In this document: positions 40,173 to 49,210 of the stretch, piece after piece | Layout of the letters: every line of letters starts with the position of its first letter | Position numbering within the stretch: position 1 is the first letter of the stretch | Origin: Paenibacillus riograndensis SBR5 | Lineage (GTDB): Bacteria; Bacillota; Bacilli; Paenibacillales; Paenibacillaceae | Length of the DNA: 64,000 nt | NCBI RefSeq assembly: GCF_000981585.1 | Contig: NZ_LN831776.1 | Location: 1,627,001-1,691,000 of the forward strand | Direction of reading: 5' to 3' | Notes under the pieces: model-generated | What the model saw: the letters and a program-made list of their open reading frames with translations, nothing else | Told to the model about the DNA's origin: nothing | Databases searched by the model: none | Translations under genes and position numbers: made by a program

Positions 40173-41825
40173 TTGTTTGGATTAAGCCGTGATTTTGTAC
40201 AGCGGGACGGCATCTCGATGCTGCTCAGCAGGCCCGGGGGACTGAAGCCGGATGAGCTCAATATGGTGCAGGCCCGTATGCTGATGAATATCGGGATTCC
40301 CCATCATCTTCGGCTGCAGCTCAAAGAGATCAATTTGCAGGTAACCCTTGATTATGCGCTTTCCCGCCGGAAAATGCTCAGCCATCTTCTGAAGGGGGAC
40401 AAGCTGGGCATGCCCGATTTCTTCGGACTGCTGCTGCAGATTGCGGTAGGGATGGAGGAGGGACGGTTATATATGCTGAGTGCCGAGCAGTATGTGCTGC
40501 ATGAGGATTATATTTTTATCGATGGACCCCTGCGCAGCGGCAAGGTGTATCTTACTTATCTTCCTTTGCAGGCTGAATTTTCGGTGAATGCCGGAGAAGG
40601 GCTGAAGTCACTGATTATGGCCCTTATGGCGTCTGTAAAAGAATTGTCCGGTGATGGAGTGCAAAGACTGCTGCAATATTGCGGGGAAGAGGAGTTCACT
40701 CCGGCCGGATTGAAGGAACTGCTAGCCGAACTGCTGACGGACGGTGAGGGGGCAAACAGGTTCACAGATACTGCACGGGCTGTGCCAAGCTCTATTTGGC
40801 CGGATACAAATGGGCCAGCAGAGAGAGGCATTCGGGAAATGACTGGCACAGCGCCAAACATTGCATCTGCTGTTCCTGAACAGAACCGGACGGGGGAGGG
40901 ATTCGGGAATGCAGGATCAGAGATTCAAAAGTCTGCTCCATGGATGAGTGGTTATCCGCGACTCAAGCTAAAAGAGCCGCCGCCACTGCAGCAGCCGGAT
41001 GATGGGGATATGGAGAGCAATACGGCTCCCGCCTCCTCTGCCTACAGAACTTATACGGTGCTGGGCGGGGTTTTGGCTGATGCGGTATTGTGGAAGTTTC
41101 TTTATCTGAACAATCCTAAGCCGCTTTGGATGGCCGTTTGCGCAGTGGCGACGCTGGCATTGGGTGTATTTTGCTGGCTGGTCTGGAGCGGAAGACTGAT
41201 TTTAGGTGGTGAGAGACAGGAAGAAGGGACTGAAGACGGTATGGAGGTTATGCGCCGGAGAAATCACAAGGAGCTGGAATGGGATTTTGGCCGGCCTCCC
41301 GCAGTGTCCTCTGTATCGGCTGCTGTTCCCGGCATTAAAGTGTCTTCACAGCAATTAGAGATTCCTGCCTATGCTAATGCTCAAGCTGCGCTTACGAAGG
41401 GGGCGCTGCAGGAAAGAAGCCAACTCAAAATTCAATCGCCAATGCCAGTAGAAGCTACAGCTCTGCTGCAGCAGGATCTGCCTTCTGAGAATGAGAGAGT
41501 CCAGAGAGGAGGCCCTACAGTACCCTATCTTGAAAGAGTCCATGAGAATGAGGGCGGGCTTCCGGAAAAAATCGAACTGAACCGCCCCAGCTTTCTTATT
41601 GGCCGATCTCCAGACGTAGCGCAATATGTGGAGAAGTCCGAAGGAGTTTCGAGAGTGCATGCGGAGATCCTCAAAAGCGGGGGAGGATATATCCTGAAGG
41701 ATCTGGACTCCAGAAACGGCACGTTGTTTCAAGGGAAGGCGATGATCCCTTACAAGGAATATCCGCTGACCGAAGGGGCCGTGTTCACGATAGTAAAAGG
41801 CTGCTACACTTTCCGGTCAGCTTGA
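40173..41825 (+). CDS. DUF6382-like/FHA domain protein of Tad locus
   Basis: 550 residues from TTG 40173 behind GGAGAGGTGAGG. The N-terminal ~180 residues resemble the DUF6382 domain that occurs with Tad genes. A long, low-complexity region follows, with one membrane helix near residue 300-330 (LGVFCWLVWSGRLILGG). The C-terminal ~75 residues form an FHA domain (SFLIGRSPDVAQYVEKSEG, VSRVHAEILKSGGGYILKD, LDSRNGTLFQG), the fold that binds phosphothreonine. This suggests control of pilus assembly by Ser/Thr phosphorylation; no kinase lies nearby. Confidence 0.78.
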   Translation: MFGLSRDFVQRDGISMLLSRPGGLKPDELNMVQARMLMNIGIPHHLRLQLKEINLQVTLDYALSRRKMLSHLLKGDKLGMPDFFGLLLQIAVGMEEGRLYMLSAEQYVLHEDYIFIDGPLRSGKVYLTYLPLQAEFSVNAGEGLKSLIMALMASVKELSGDGVQRLLQYCGEEEFTPAGLKELLAELLTDGEGANRFTDTARAVPSSIWPDTNGPAERGIREMTGTAPNIASAVPEQNRTGEGFGNAGSEIQKSAPWMSGYPRLKLKEPPPLQQPDDGDMESNTAPASSAYRTYTVLGGVLADAVLWKFLYLNNPKPLWMAVCAVATLALGVFCWLVWSGRLILGGERQEEGTEDGMEVMRRRNHKELEWDFGRPPAVSSVSAAVPGIKVSSQQLEIPAYANAQAALTKGALQERSQLKIQSPMPVEATALLQQDLPSENERVQRGGPTVPYLERVHENEGGLPEKIELNRPSFLIGRSPDVAQYVEKSEGVSRVHAEILKSGGGYILKDLDSRNGTLFQGKAMIPYKEYPLTEGAVFTIVKGCYTFRSA

Positions 41826-41829
41826 GAGG

Positions 41830-42735
41830 CTATTCTCCTTTCAGATGCTCCAGCGCCGGCTGCAAGGTTGGATAAGTAAAAGTAAATCCGTGTTCCAAGG
41901 CCTTGGAAGGGAGCACCCGCTGGCCTTTCAGGAGGATTTCCGACAGCTCGCCTACGGCTGTCTTGAGCAGAAAGGCAGGAATGGGGAACCAGTGTGGGCG
42001 ATGATAGACCCTGCCGATCATTTTGCCGAACGCCTCATTGGTCACGGGGTGCGGAGCAGTGGCGTTAACAGGGCCTTCAATGCCGGGAGTTTGAACGCAG
42101 AAATCGATTAGCCGGACGATATCGGTGAGACTGATCCAGGACAGCCACTGCTTCCCGCTGCCGATTTTACCGCCAAAGCCAAGCATGTAGGGCAGCTTCA
42201 TCTTGGGAAAAGCACCGCTCTCGTTGCCCAGCACCACGCCAGTGCGCAGCTTGACTACCCGCACACCCTTGTAGGCTTCGTCTGCAGCCCCTTCCCAGGC
42301 TTCCACAACCCCGGACGGGAAGTCCATCACTTGGGCTGGAGAGGTTTCGTCATAAGTATCCTCCAATGAAGTGCCATAGATAGCAATTGCGGAGGATTGA
42401 ATCACCACGGGAGGCTTGTTTTGCAGCGCGTTCAGCAGCCTGGCTGCCGCTGAAACGGTTTCAAGCCGGGACTGCATAATGGACTTCTTGCCGCTTGGAC
42501 TCCAGCGCTGGCTTAATGAGGAACCGGCAAGGTTGACCAGGGCATCCGCGCCATAGGCAAGCTCCGGATGTGAAGCCAGACTGTCCCAAGTAAGGAAGCT
42601 TAGGGCCGGATGGGCAGCGGTCCGGGCTTCAGGCTGTTTGCGGCCGACAACAATGATTTGATGTCCACCCTGCAGCCAGTATTCGGTAAGCTCACGTCCG
42701 ATGAAGCCGCTGCCTCCACAGATTAGGTATTTCAT
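41830..42735 (-). CDS. TIGR01777-family NAD-dependent epimerase
   Basis: 301 residues. The Rossmann motif GGSGFIGRELTEYWL lies at residues ~7-21. SDR-type ALVNLAGSSLSQRW and a family C-terminal domain (LKGQRVLPSKALEHGF) follow. Family members (YfcH, SDR39U1 in human) are short-chain-type epimerases with unknown substrates. It is convergent with the Tad operon, and there are only 4 nt between the stops. Confidence 0.87.
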   Translation of the reverse strand: MKYLICGGSGFIGRELTEYWLQGGHQIIVVGRKQPEARTAAHPALSFLTWDSLASHPELAYGADALVNLAGSSLSQRWSPSGKKSIMQSRLETVSAAARLLNALQNKPPVVIQSSAIAIYGTSLEDTYDETSPAQVMDFPSGVVEAWEGAADEAYKGVRVVKLRTGVVLGNESGAFPKMKLPYMLGFGGKIGSGKQWLSWISLTDIVRLIDFCVQTPGIEGPVNATAPHPVTNEAFGKMIGRVYHRPHWFPIPAFLLKTAVGELSEILLKGQRVLPSKALEHGFTFTYPTLQPALEHLKGE

Positions 42736-42752
42736 AAGGATCGCTCCTCCGG

Positions 42753-43217
42753 TTATTTAATCAGGTGCTGATAAAGAGAGTAGTCGATACCGTTTTTCTC
42801 CAGAAAGCTGATCAGAAAACGGTTGTCGCGCCGTGGTGTAGCCACGATATATCCTCTGATGCAGTGCTCGCGGGTAACCTCCGGCGCATGGCTTTCTACA
42901 GCGATCTTGCCAATCTCGGCAGCAATGGAATGCTTGGCGATATCACGGAAAGGGCTTGGCACAGGCTGAACGAGCTGATCCAGAAAAGCCTTCATCTCAT
43001 CGCTCCACAGTGGACGGCTGCGTTCGACCCAATAATTCTGCCAGTCCAGCTTGGATTTGCCATCGGCTTTGGGCAGCACTTTTAGGAATTTGCGGAACAT
43101 GAAATAGCCGCCGATGCACATGCAGCCCAGCAGCACAAAAGTCCAAAATGCGATGGAGTTCATAAACCAGTTGCTCGGTGTTGCGGACAGCAAGCCTAAG
43201 CTTGATTTTGAAAACAT
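42753..43217 (-). CDS. DUF2621 membrane-anchored protein (YneK-like)
   Basis: 154 residues from the ATG at 43217-43215 (minus strand), behind AAAGGCGGTG. A longer upstream frame has no site. One helix (IAFWTFVLLGCMCIGGYFMF) is followed by LPKADGKSKLDWQNYWVER and an acid-rich helical region, ending NGIDYSLYQHLIK. This is the DUF2621 layout. Function unknown. It is in the same direction as the epimerase gene, 17 nt upstream of it. Confidence 0.8.
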   Translation of the reverse strand: MFSKSSLGLLSATPSNWFMNSIAFWTFVLLGCMCIGGYFMFRKFLKVLPKADGKSKLDWQNYWVERSRPLWSDEMKAFLDQLVQPVPSPFRDIAKHSIAAEIGKIAVESHAPEVTREHCIRGYIVATPRRDNRFLISFLEKNGIDYSLYQHLIK

Positions 43218-43388
43218 GAATACACCGCCTTTGACAATGATGATTGTCACAAACTTAATGCTCATCTAAAGTATAGCGCATTTCCAAAGTTTTGCGAAGC
43301 GGAAGCAGGCGCTAAGAGCTTGCCTAGATTTATTTTCCCGATCACGGTAGAATAAGGGTTAATTCGTGAAGGAAAGAGGGAAAAAGGT

Positions 43389-44516
43389 ATGCTTAAAATA
43401 GGTTCACATGTGTCCTGTGCGGACAAGGGTCTCCTGAGTGCGGCCAATGAAGCAAATGAGTACGGATCGACCTCGTTTATGATATATACGGGTGCGCCGC
43501 AGAATACGCGCCGCAAGCCTATTGAATCGATGTATCCCGCCGAAGGCAAGCAGGCGATGAAGGATAATGGTGTGGAGGAAATTGTCGTCCATGCTCCTTA
43601 CATCATCAACTTGGGTTCTTACAAGGACAGCACGTATCAACTGGCTGTTGACTTCCTCCAGGAGGAAATCCGCCGTACGCATGCGCTTGAGGTGAAGCAT
43701 ATCGTACTGCACCCGGGAGCATACACTGACAAAGATGCTGAATATGGAGTGCAGCGGATTGCAGACGGTCTGAACGAGGTGCTTGGCGGTACGAACGAGA
43801 CGGAAGTGCACATTGCTTTGGAGACGATGGCCGGTAAAGGAACGGAAGTTGGCCGCAGCTTCGAGGAAATTGCCTCCATTATCGACAAAGTCGTTCATAA
43901 CGAGCGGCTGTCCATTTGTCTCGATACCTGCCACATCCATGATGCCGGTTATGATATTGTCGGCGATCTGGATGGTGTGCTGCAGCAGTTTGACCAGATC
44001 ATTGGTCTGAGCCGGCTGGGCGTAATCCATATCAATGACAGCAAAAATCCGCGCGGGGCGGGCAAGGACCGCCATACGCCGATTGGCTCGGGCTACATTG
44101 GCTTTGAGACTATCAACAAGGTAGTCCATCACGAAGCCCTTGCAGGTCTGCCGTTCATTCTGGAGACGCCTTGGATCGGAAAAGATGCGAAGAAGCTGCG
44201 CCCGATGTATGAGGTGGAAATTGCCCTGCTGCGCGGCACCGTGGCTGAGCGGTTCGGGGCGGAGTTTCTGAATGAGGTGGAAGAGCTGCATGCTTTTTTT
44301 GCCAAGCAGGAGTTTGATCCCCGCCAGTACGTGCTGAATGTATGGGAACTGCTAAAGAACGATGCCAAGGCCAAAAAAGCTGATCCGCGTGAACCGCTGG
44401 AACGTCTATATGATACGGTTGCTGCCGCACAGCTGTTTCCTCAGCTCAGTGAAGAAGCGGTCAATCAAAGGCTGATCGCTTGGCTGGCAGGCAAGCAGCT
44501 GCTCGTGAACGCTTAA
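43389..44516 (+). CDS. nfo: Endonuclease IV (Nfo) with C-terminal extension
   Basis: 375 residues from ATG 43389, behind AAAGAGGGAAAAAGGT. The AP-endonuclease TIM-barrel motifs are [50 protein letters not shown] and [18 protein letters not shown]. These supply the three-zinc site that cuts DNA at abasic sites. Nfo enzymes are usually ~280-300 residues. Here ~85 more follow ([18 protein letters not shown], then [16 protein letters not shown]), so an extra domain of unknown role is attached. The reading frame is open throughout. Confidence 0.9.
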   Translation: MLKIGSHVSCADKGLLSAANEANEYGSTSFMIYTGAPQNTRRKPIESMYPAEGKQAMKDNGVEEIVVHAPYIINLGSYKDSTYQLAVDFLQEEIRRTHALEVKHIVLHPGAYTDKDAEYGVQRIADGLNEVLGGTNETEVHIALETMAGKGTEVGRSFEEIASIIDKVVHNERLSICLDTCHIHDAGYDIVGDLDGVLQQFDQIIGLSRLGVIHINDSKNPRGAGKDRHTPIGSGYIGFETINKVVHHEALAGLPFILETPWIGKDAKKLRPMYEVEIALLRGTVAERFGAEFLNEVEELHAFFAKQEFDPRQYVLNVWELLKNDAKAKKADPREPLERLYDTVAAAQLFPQLSEEAVNQRLIAWLAGKQLLVNA

Positions 44517-44564
44517 AGCCAAATTATAGATTGCGCATGCAGATGAGAGGATGGAACGAGAATT

Positions 44565-45461
44565 ATGGAATTGCATGTAAAAAGAGAGCATTCGTTAAGC
44601 GGACAATACCCGAACCGGGCGCGGATGCTGATCTCCTGTCCGGACGGACCGGGGATTGTGGCTGCTGTATCGCAATTTCTATACCAGCATGGCGCGAACA
44701 TTGTCCAGTCGGATCAATACACCATGGACCCGGATGGCGGAATGTTTTTTATGAGAGTGGAGTTTGACCTGCCCAAGCTGGCCGAGCGGATTGACGAAGT
44801 GCGTTCAGTCTTTAGCGGGGTTGCGGAACGGTTCAAGATGAACTGGCAAATATTCAATGTAAGCCAAAAGAAACGGCTGGCTATCTTTGTCTCCAAAGAA
44901 GATCATTGTCTGGTTGAACTGCTCTGGCAGTGGCAGGCCGGGGATCTGGATGCCGATATCGCTCTGGTTGTCAGCAACCATACAGATATGCAGGCCTATG
45001 TGGAGTCCTTTGGCATCCCGTTCTACCATATTCCGGTAACGGCGGATACCAAAGCAGAAGCGGAGCAGCACCAGCTTAAGGTCATCGGAGATGACATTGA
45101 CGTTATTATTCTGGCGCGCTACATGCAGATTATCTCGCCCTCGTTCATAGAGCATTACCGCCATCGGATCATCAACATCCATCATTCATTCCTTCCGGCG
45201 TTCGTAGGCGGCAAGCCCTATGCCCAGGCCTATCAGCGCGGGGTGAAGATTATCGGTGCAACGGCCCACTATGTCACTGAAGAGCTGGACGGCGGTCCGA
45301 TTATCGAGCAGGATGTGCAGCGGGTAAGTCACAGTGATGATGTAAATGAGCTGAAACGCATCGGACGCACGATCGAGCGGGTTGTATTGGCCCGGGCAGT
45401 CAAATGGCATATCGAAGACAGAATTCTTGTCCATCACAACAAAACAGTGGTTTTTAATTAA
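44565..45461 (+). CDS. purU: Formyltetrahydrofolate deformylase PurU
   Basis: 298 residues. An N-terminal ACT domain (RMLISCPDGPGIVAAVSQFL, QSDQYTMDPDGGMFFMRVEF) precedes the formyltransferase-like catalytic domain. The catalytic stretch is ILARYMQIISPSF then INIHHSFLPAFVGGKPY, with the Asp box ATAHYVTEELDGGPIIEQD. It hydrolyses 10-formyl-THF to formate and THF. AGAGGA lies about 14 nt before ATG, a weak and distant site. Seems to be a single-gene unit. Confidence 0.93.
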   Translation: MELHVKREHSLSGQYPNRARMLISCPDGPGIVAAVSQFLYQHGANIVQSDQYTMDPDGGMFFMRVEFDLPKLAERIDEVRSVFSGVAERFKMNWQIFNVSQKKRLAIFVSKEDHCLVELLWQWQAGDLDADIALVVSNHTDMQAYVESFGIPFYHIPVTADTKAEAEQHQLKVIGDDIDVIILARYMQIISPSFIEHYRHRIINIHHSFLPAFVGGKPYAQAYQRGVKIIGATAHYVTEELDGGPIIEQDVQRVSHSDDVNELKRIGRTIERVVLARAVKWHIEDRILVHHNKTVVFN

Positions 45462-45471
45462 TTGAATCATC

Positions 45472-45527
45472 TCCGGTGAACCTGCGCAGCCTTTTCTCTG
45501 CATGGACAGTGTGTGCCGTTCACCGGA
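45472..45527 (+). terminator. Possible terminator after purU
   Basis: TCCGGTGAAC (45472-45481) pairs with GTTCACCGGA (45518-45527) around a 36-nt loop that could hold a second stem. No T tract follows. Confidence 0.35.
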
Positions 45528-45706
45528 ATCCTTCTTCTGCCGGGAGCCTGCTCCCGCGGTTATCCTCAAGCTCCGTACCTCACAATGATAATCTAATACT
45601 TTTCTCAACTACTATTAGGTAAAAAAGCATTTTACCAGCATTTTGGCGCTCTCTGCCAAGGTGTGTTTTGTCGTGCTCATAAATGCATTTATAAGGGGGT
45701 AAAGGC

Positions 45707-46570
45707 TTGGCTTCTCAGCGGGGACATCTCTTAAGACGCAATTATTTATTTGCTTTTCTCATTCTGGTTATCGGCTTCGGCGGCCTGCTCGGCTACGATC
45801 TGTATTTCAAGCCATACGTGCTGTCGCAGACTGTGGTCAAGATCAAAGTGGCCGAGGGTAGCTTTTTGCCCAAAAATTATGAACTTAAACCAAGTGATCT
45901 TTACCTGGACTCCGTCCAGACCAAGGATATTCCTTCAGGGGTGATCACAGATGTCAGTCAGGTGGAGCATAAGATTACAAATGTAATATTAACGAACGGT
46001 AGTATTCTGACGGCATCGCTGGTGGATGTCAGTGACCTGGAGCCACAGCAGGACGAGGGGATTTTTCCTATTCCCAAGGAAGCCATCTATGCAATTAACG
46101 GTTCGCTGCGCAGTAGAGACAAAGTGGATATTTATCTGGTTGAAGGTGATTCAGCAAATCAAACGCGGAGTGGTGGCGGGTATAGCTCTGCAACAGCAGG
46201 CAGAACAACCTCTGGCACTGCCGGAACAACAGCGGGGGCAGGAACAGCCCCAGAAACAGCAGCAACTGCAGGAGAAACAAAAACTGTTGGAGCCGCAGGG
46301 GCAGCAAAAACCGTAGGAGCTGCGAATACTGCAACCCCGCAGCCTTCCGCGCCTGCACGCAAAGTATTCCTAACTGGAGTCACAGTTAATTATGTAAGAA
46401 CGGAAGACAACAACGATGTTCAGGACTCGGAGAACGGCAACACGAACAACCGCTTTACTTCAACCGGCAAGGTGGCAGCACCTGAGCTTAAGCTGAAAAA
46501 AAGCGACGGCGAGCTGCTGGGACAATATTTGGAGCAGGGGAAGAAGCTGTGGATTGTACGTGTAGAGTAA
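45707..46570 (+). CDS. CpaB/RcpC-type SAF-domain protein of second Tad-like locus
   Basis: 287 residues from TTG 45707 behind AAGGGGGTAAAGG. One N-terminal helix (YLFAFLILVIGFGGLLGYDL) is followed by the SAF-like domain (AEGSFLPKNYELKPSDLYLD, IPSGVITDVSQVEHK, NGSILTASLVDVSD). Residues ~145-215 are Ala/Gly/Thr-rich with a repeated KTVGAA. A C-terminal part resumes a predicted fold (RKVFLTGVTVNYVRTE). CpaB proteins guide the pilus through the wall or outer membrane; this version starts a gene cluster that is otherwise unlike the first Tad locus. In Gram-positives the wall is the likely site. Confidence 0.75.
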   Translation: MASQRGHLLRRNYLFAFLILVIGFGGLLGYDLYFKPYVLSQTVVKIKVAEGSFLPKNYELKPSDLYLDSVQTKDIPSGVITDVSQVEHKITNVILTNGSILTASLVDVSDLEPQQDEGIFPIPKEAIYAINGSLRSRDKVDIYLVEGDSANQTRSGGGYSSATAGRTTSGTAGTTAGAGTAPETAATAGETKTVGAAGAAKTVGAANTATPQPSAPARKVFLTGVTVNYVRTEDNNDVQDSENGNTNNRFTSTGKVAAPELKLKKSDGELLGQYLEQGKKLWIVRVE

Positions 46571-46591
46571 AAGTGAAAGGAGGCCAATGTA

Positions 46592-47656
46592 ATGAAAATA
46601 TTCAGTTTTGGGATGGATCAGCTGACGGTTAATGAGATCAAGCTTGCCGGGTTCACGGTAGTTACGCAAAATGTCCTGCCTGAACCTTCCCAGACTCAGG
46701 GGCAGATGTTGATGGTTACCAGTGAACAGGTCCCGGTGACAGCTTTGAGCGAGCTGCGGCAGGGCTATCCGAACTCCTCCATATTATATGTTTACCGGCA
46801 AAAGGGGGTAAGGAGCTATCAGGCTATCCATATGTTCTGCGAAAGTCTGGGGATTTTCTTCATCCCGCCGCGTTCTACTTCTTCAGCGATTGTGGAGAAG
46901 CTGCGTTACATTCTGGAGGAGGAACGTGAGGAGCGGGGCAATCTTGTCGGTTTTTTCGGCTCCGGCCCGGGTATTGGCTGTACCAGTGTAGCCAAGCTGT
47001 TCGCCCGGCGGATTGCCGCTGCGGGACAACGTGTGATTCTGCTCGGCCTTGATCTGTACGATCCCGGATTCGACCGCAAAACTGCGATCAGCCTCGACAG
47101 GCTGCGGCCCCGGATGACCGGCAAAATGCTGCAGCCCGCAGACTTTGAAGGTTTGGTAAAGCAGGAGGGTTACGCTTATCTTCCTGGGAATTTTGACTTC
47201 TTAAGCGTTCAGGACTACCAGGAAGAGGAAATTGAATATCTGCTCGCCCAGGCTGCTGAGAATGCCGATGTGGTGGTTGCTGATTTCGGATCGGTTCCCG
47301 AGAGTGCAGCATGGTATGTGGGGATGCAGAAATCCGCCTTGCGTTTGATTGTCACACACCCGAGACACGAATACCGGCTTCAGCCGCTGATGGAGCTTGC
47401 CGGGCATATGGATCTGTATCCGCAGGATTTCCAGTGGATCATCAACCGCAGCAATGTGGAGGAAATGACCTCGCCCAAGAATCTGGCGCTCCGCTTTGGC
47501 AGTGAGATTTTACTTGAACTGCCCTATTATCAACCGTTTCAGGATAGTCTTCCGCTGGGCAAAAGAGAGCTTCAGCATGTAGATGACAAGGTACATGCGC
47601 TGCTGGTATCCCTGGGCCTGGCACCGGAAGCCCGAAAGAAGGGGATTTTTCAATGA
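46592..47656 (+). CDS. TadZ-like protein with a degenerate P-loop
   Basis: 354 residues from ATG 46592 behind AAAGGAGGCC. An N-terminal ~110-residue domain resembles the TadZ receiver-like domain. The ParA/MinD-like part begins NLVGFFGSGPGIGCTSVAK, where the Walker A lysine is replaced by Cys130. Then VILLGLDLYDPGF and DVVVADFGSVPESAAW follow. Compared with the first locus (GSSGKTT), nucleotide hydrolysis is unlikely. It overlaps the next gene by 4 nt (ATGA). It should act as a localisation or scaffold factor of the second Tad machine. Confidence 0.75.
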   Translation: MKIFSFGMDQLTVNEIKLAGFTVVTQNVLPEPSQTQGQMLMVTSEQVPVTALSELRQGYPNSSILYVYRQKGVRSYQAIHMFCESLGIFFIPPRSTSSAIVEKLRYILEEEREERGNLVGFFGSGPGIGCTSVAKLFARRIAAAGQRVILLGLDLYDPGFDRKTAISLDRLRPRMTGKMLQPADFEGLVKQEGYAYLPGNFDFLSVQDYQEEEIEYLLAQAAENADVVVADFGSVPESAAWYVGMQKSALRLIVTHPRHEYRLQPLMELAGHMDLYPQDFQWIINRSNVEEMTSPKNLALRFGSEILLELPYYQPFQDSLPLGKRELQHVDDKVHALLVSLGLAPEARKKGIFQ

Positions 47657-49197
47657 TTGAATACCGGCAAGAGGTTTTACGCGCGAAATGGAATCAAGCC
47701 CAGATTCAACGTGAAGAACAAGGGATGGGGCAGATCCATAAGGCGATATGGCTGCCGAATCCTCAGGACAACCGCAGGCTGTTCTCCCTGAAACAAAGCG
47801 TGCTTCGCACCAGCAGGCCAGGCAAAGATGATTTTTACGGCTTCCTGCAAAAAATGAAAAGCGACATGAACGCCGAGCTGGAGCGGGAGGATGACGGGTA
47901 CTTTGAACTTAATGCGAAGGCGCTGATCGGCGACCCGCAGGCAGTCAGCTTTTTCATGAATGAGATTGAGAAATATCTGCGCAAAACACCGTTTACCGGT
48001 AAGGTACCGGAAGCATACGGGACAGCAGCAGAAGCGCTGTTTCACGAATGGAAGGGATTTGGCCCCGCGTACCGCTGGTTTACCGACCGGGCCTACAGCG
48101 AATCTACCGGGCTGCAGATGATCGGACGGCAGATTTTTTACAATCACCGGGGCAAGTTTGTGGTGTATCCCTATGAGATGCCCTCACTGGACCGGGTGGA
48201 GCAGCTCAAACGCTCTTTGCTGAAAAGCGACCCTGATAAGAAACTCAACAAGGACAATCCTTCTGTAGAGTTCAAAATGGATGATCCGCTCTGGCCCGGC
48301 CGCTTCATCCGGCTTGCGATTTGGGTGTCTCCCAGAGTGTGGGAAGGCTTCACCACGATTTCACTGCGGCGGCAGGTGGTCGAGTTTCTGGATCTGGAGG
48401 ATCAAGCCGGTACGGGATGTATTCCTGCGGAAGCCATTGAGCTGATCCGCGCCCTGTCGGGTACGTTCCGCAACACCATTATTGCCGGAGCGGTCGGATC
48501 AGGCAAAACTACCTTTGCCAACACTGTTGTAGGTGAGCAGCTGCTTGGATCTTCTTCGTGTATGGGAGTAGTGATGATTGAAAAGCATCCGGAGTCGATT
48601 TTGCCGTACCAGATCAAAGGCCATCGGATTATTCCGATTCAGGCAGCCAACGAGGAATTAATGGAGGTCGGGGTGGAGTCGCTGCGGCATGATCCGAACA
48701 TTCTCTATATGACTGAAATGCGCTATAACGAATGGGAATTTTATCTGTGGAGCGGCGAAAAAGGCTATGACGGCATTACAGGCACCTTTCATACGGTGGA
48801 TTCGGAGGATATTCCTTATCAGGGAGCTTTTGCGGTATCCACGCGGATCGGCGGCAGTCTGAAAGGCCATCTGATCTCTGCGCTTAAATCCTGTGAGCTG
48901 GTATTTATTCTGGAGAGCGTAGCGGACGGAAAAAAACGGCTGGCCCGGATCTCCGAGGTGTATTATGACGAAGCTGCAAATTCCGTATTTGCCAATGATC
49001 TGATGCGCTGGGAAGAAGAACAATCCGCCTGGAGCTATAATGACAAGCTGACAGCTGGCCTTATGCGCAAGATGAAGAAGAAAAATCCGCGCGCTTCACG
49101 GGTGCTTTTGCAGGAGCTGGGACATTTAGCTGCGCAGAAACCGATGGATGAGCCGCTGAAGGAGAGCCTCAAATCAAAGATTGTTTTGAACGAATGA
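47653..49197 (+). CDS. Divergent CpaF/VirB11-like ATPase
   Basis: 514 residues. The N-terminal ~250 residues are not obviously related to canonical CpaF. The nucleotide-binding fold begins TIIAGAVGSGKTTFANTVVG (Walker A 278-287). It continues GVVMIEKHPESILPYQIK (the Asp-box position, here Glu), VESLRHDPNILYMTEMRYNE (Walker B-like) and GITGTFHTVDSEDIP (the His box). Divergence from CpaF in the first locus (410 residues) is large. It would power assembly of the second pilus or a secretion channel. Start ATG overlaps the upstream stop. Confidence 0.8.
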   Translation: MIEYRQEVLRAKWNQAQIQREEQGMGQIHKAIWLPNPQDNRRLFSLKQSVLRTSRPGKDDFYGFLQKMKSDMNAELEREDDGYFELNAKALIGDPQAVSFFMNEIEKYLRKTPFTGKVPEAYGTAAEALFHEWKGFGPAYRWFTDRAYSESTGLQMIGRQIFYNHRGKFVVYPYEMPSLDRVEQLKRSLLKSDPDKKLNKDNPSVEFKMDDPLWPGRFIRLAIWVSPRVWEGFTTISLRRQVVEFLDLEDQAGTGCIPAEAIELIRALSGTFRNTIIAGAVGSGKTTFANTVVGEQLLGSSSCMGVVMIEKHPESILPYQIKGHRIIPIQAANEELMEVGVESLRHDPNILYMTEMRYNEWEFYLWSGEKGYDGITGTFHTVDSEDIPYQGAFAVSTRIGGSLKGHLISALKSCELVFILESVADGKKRLARISEVYYDEAANSVFANDLMRWEEEQSAWSYNDKLTAGLMRKMKKKNPRASRVLLQELGHLAAQKPMDEPLKESLKSKIVLNE

Positions 49198-49210
49198 AGG
49201 GGGACAACTC

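Noticed and set aside
43404..44291. Minus-strand frame of 295 codons opposite endonuclease IV
   Set aside because: It mirrors the nfo codons, with no domain or ribosome binding site.
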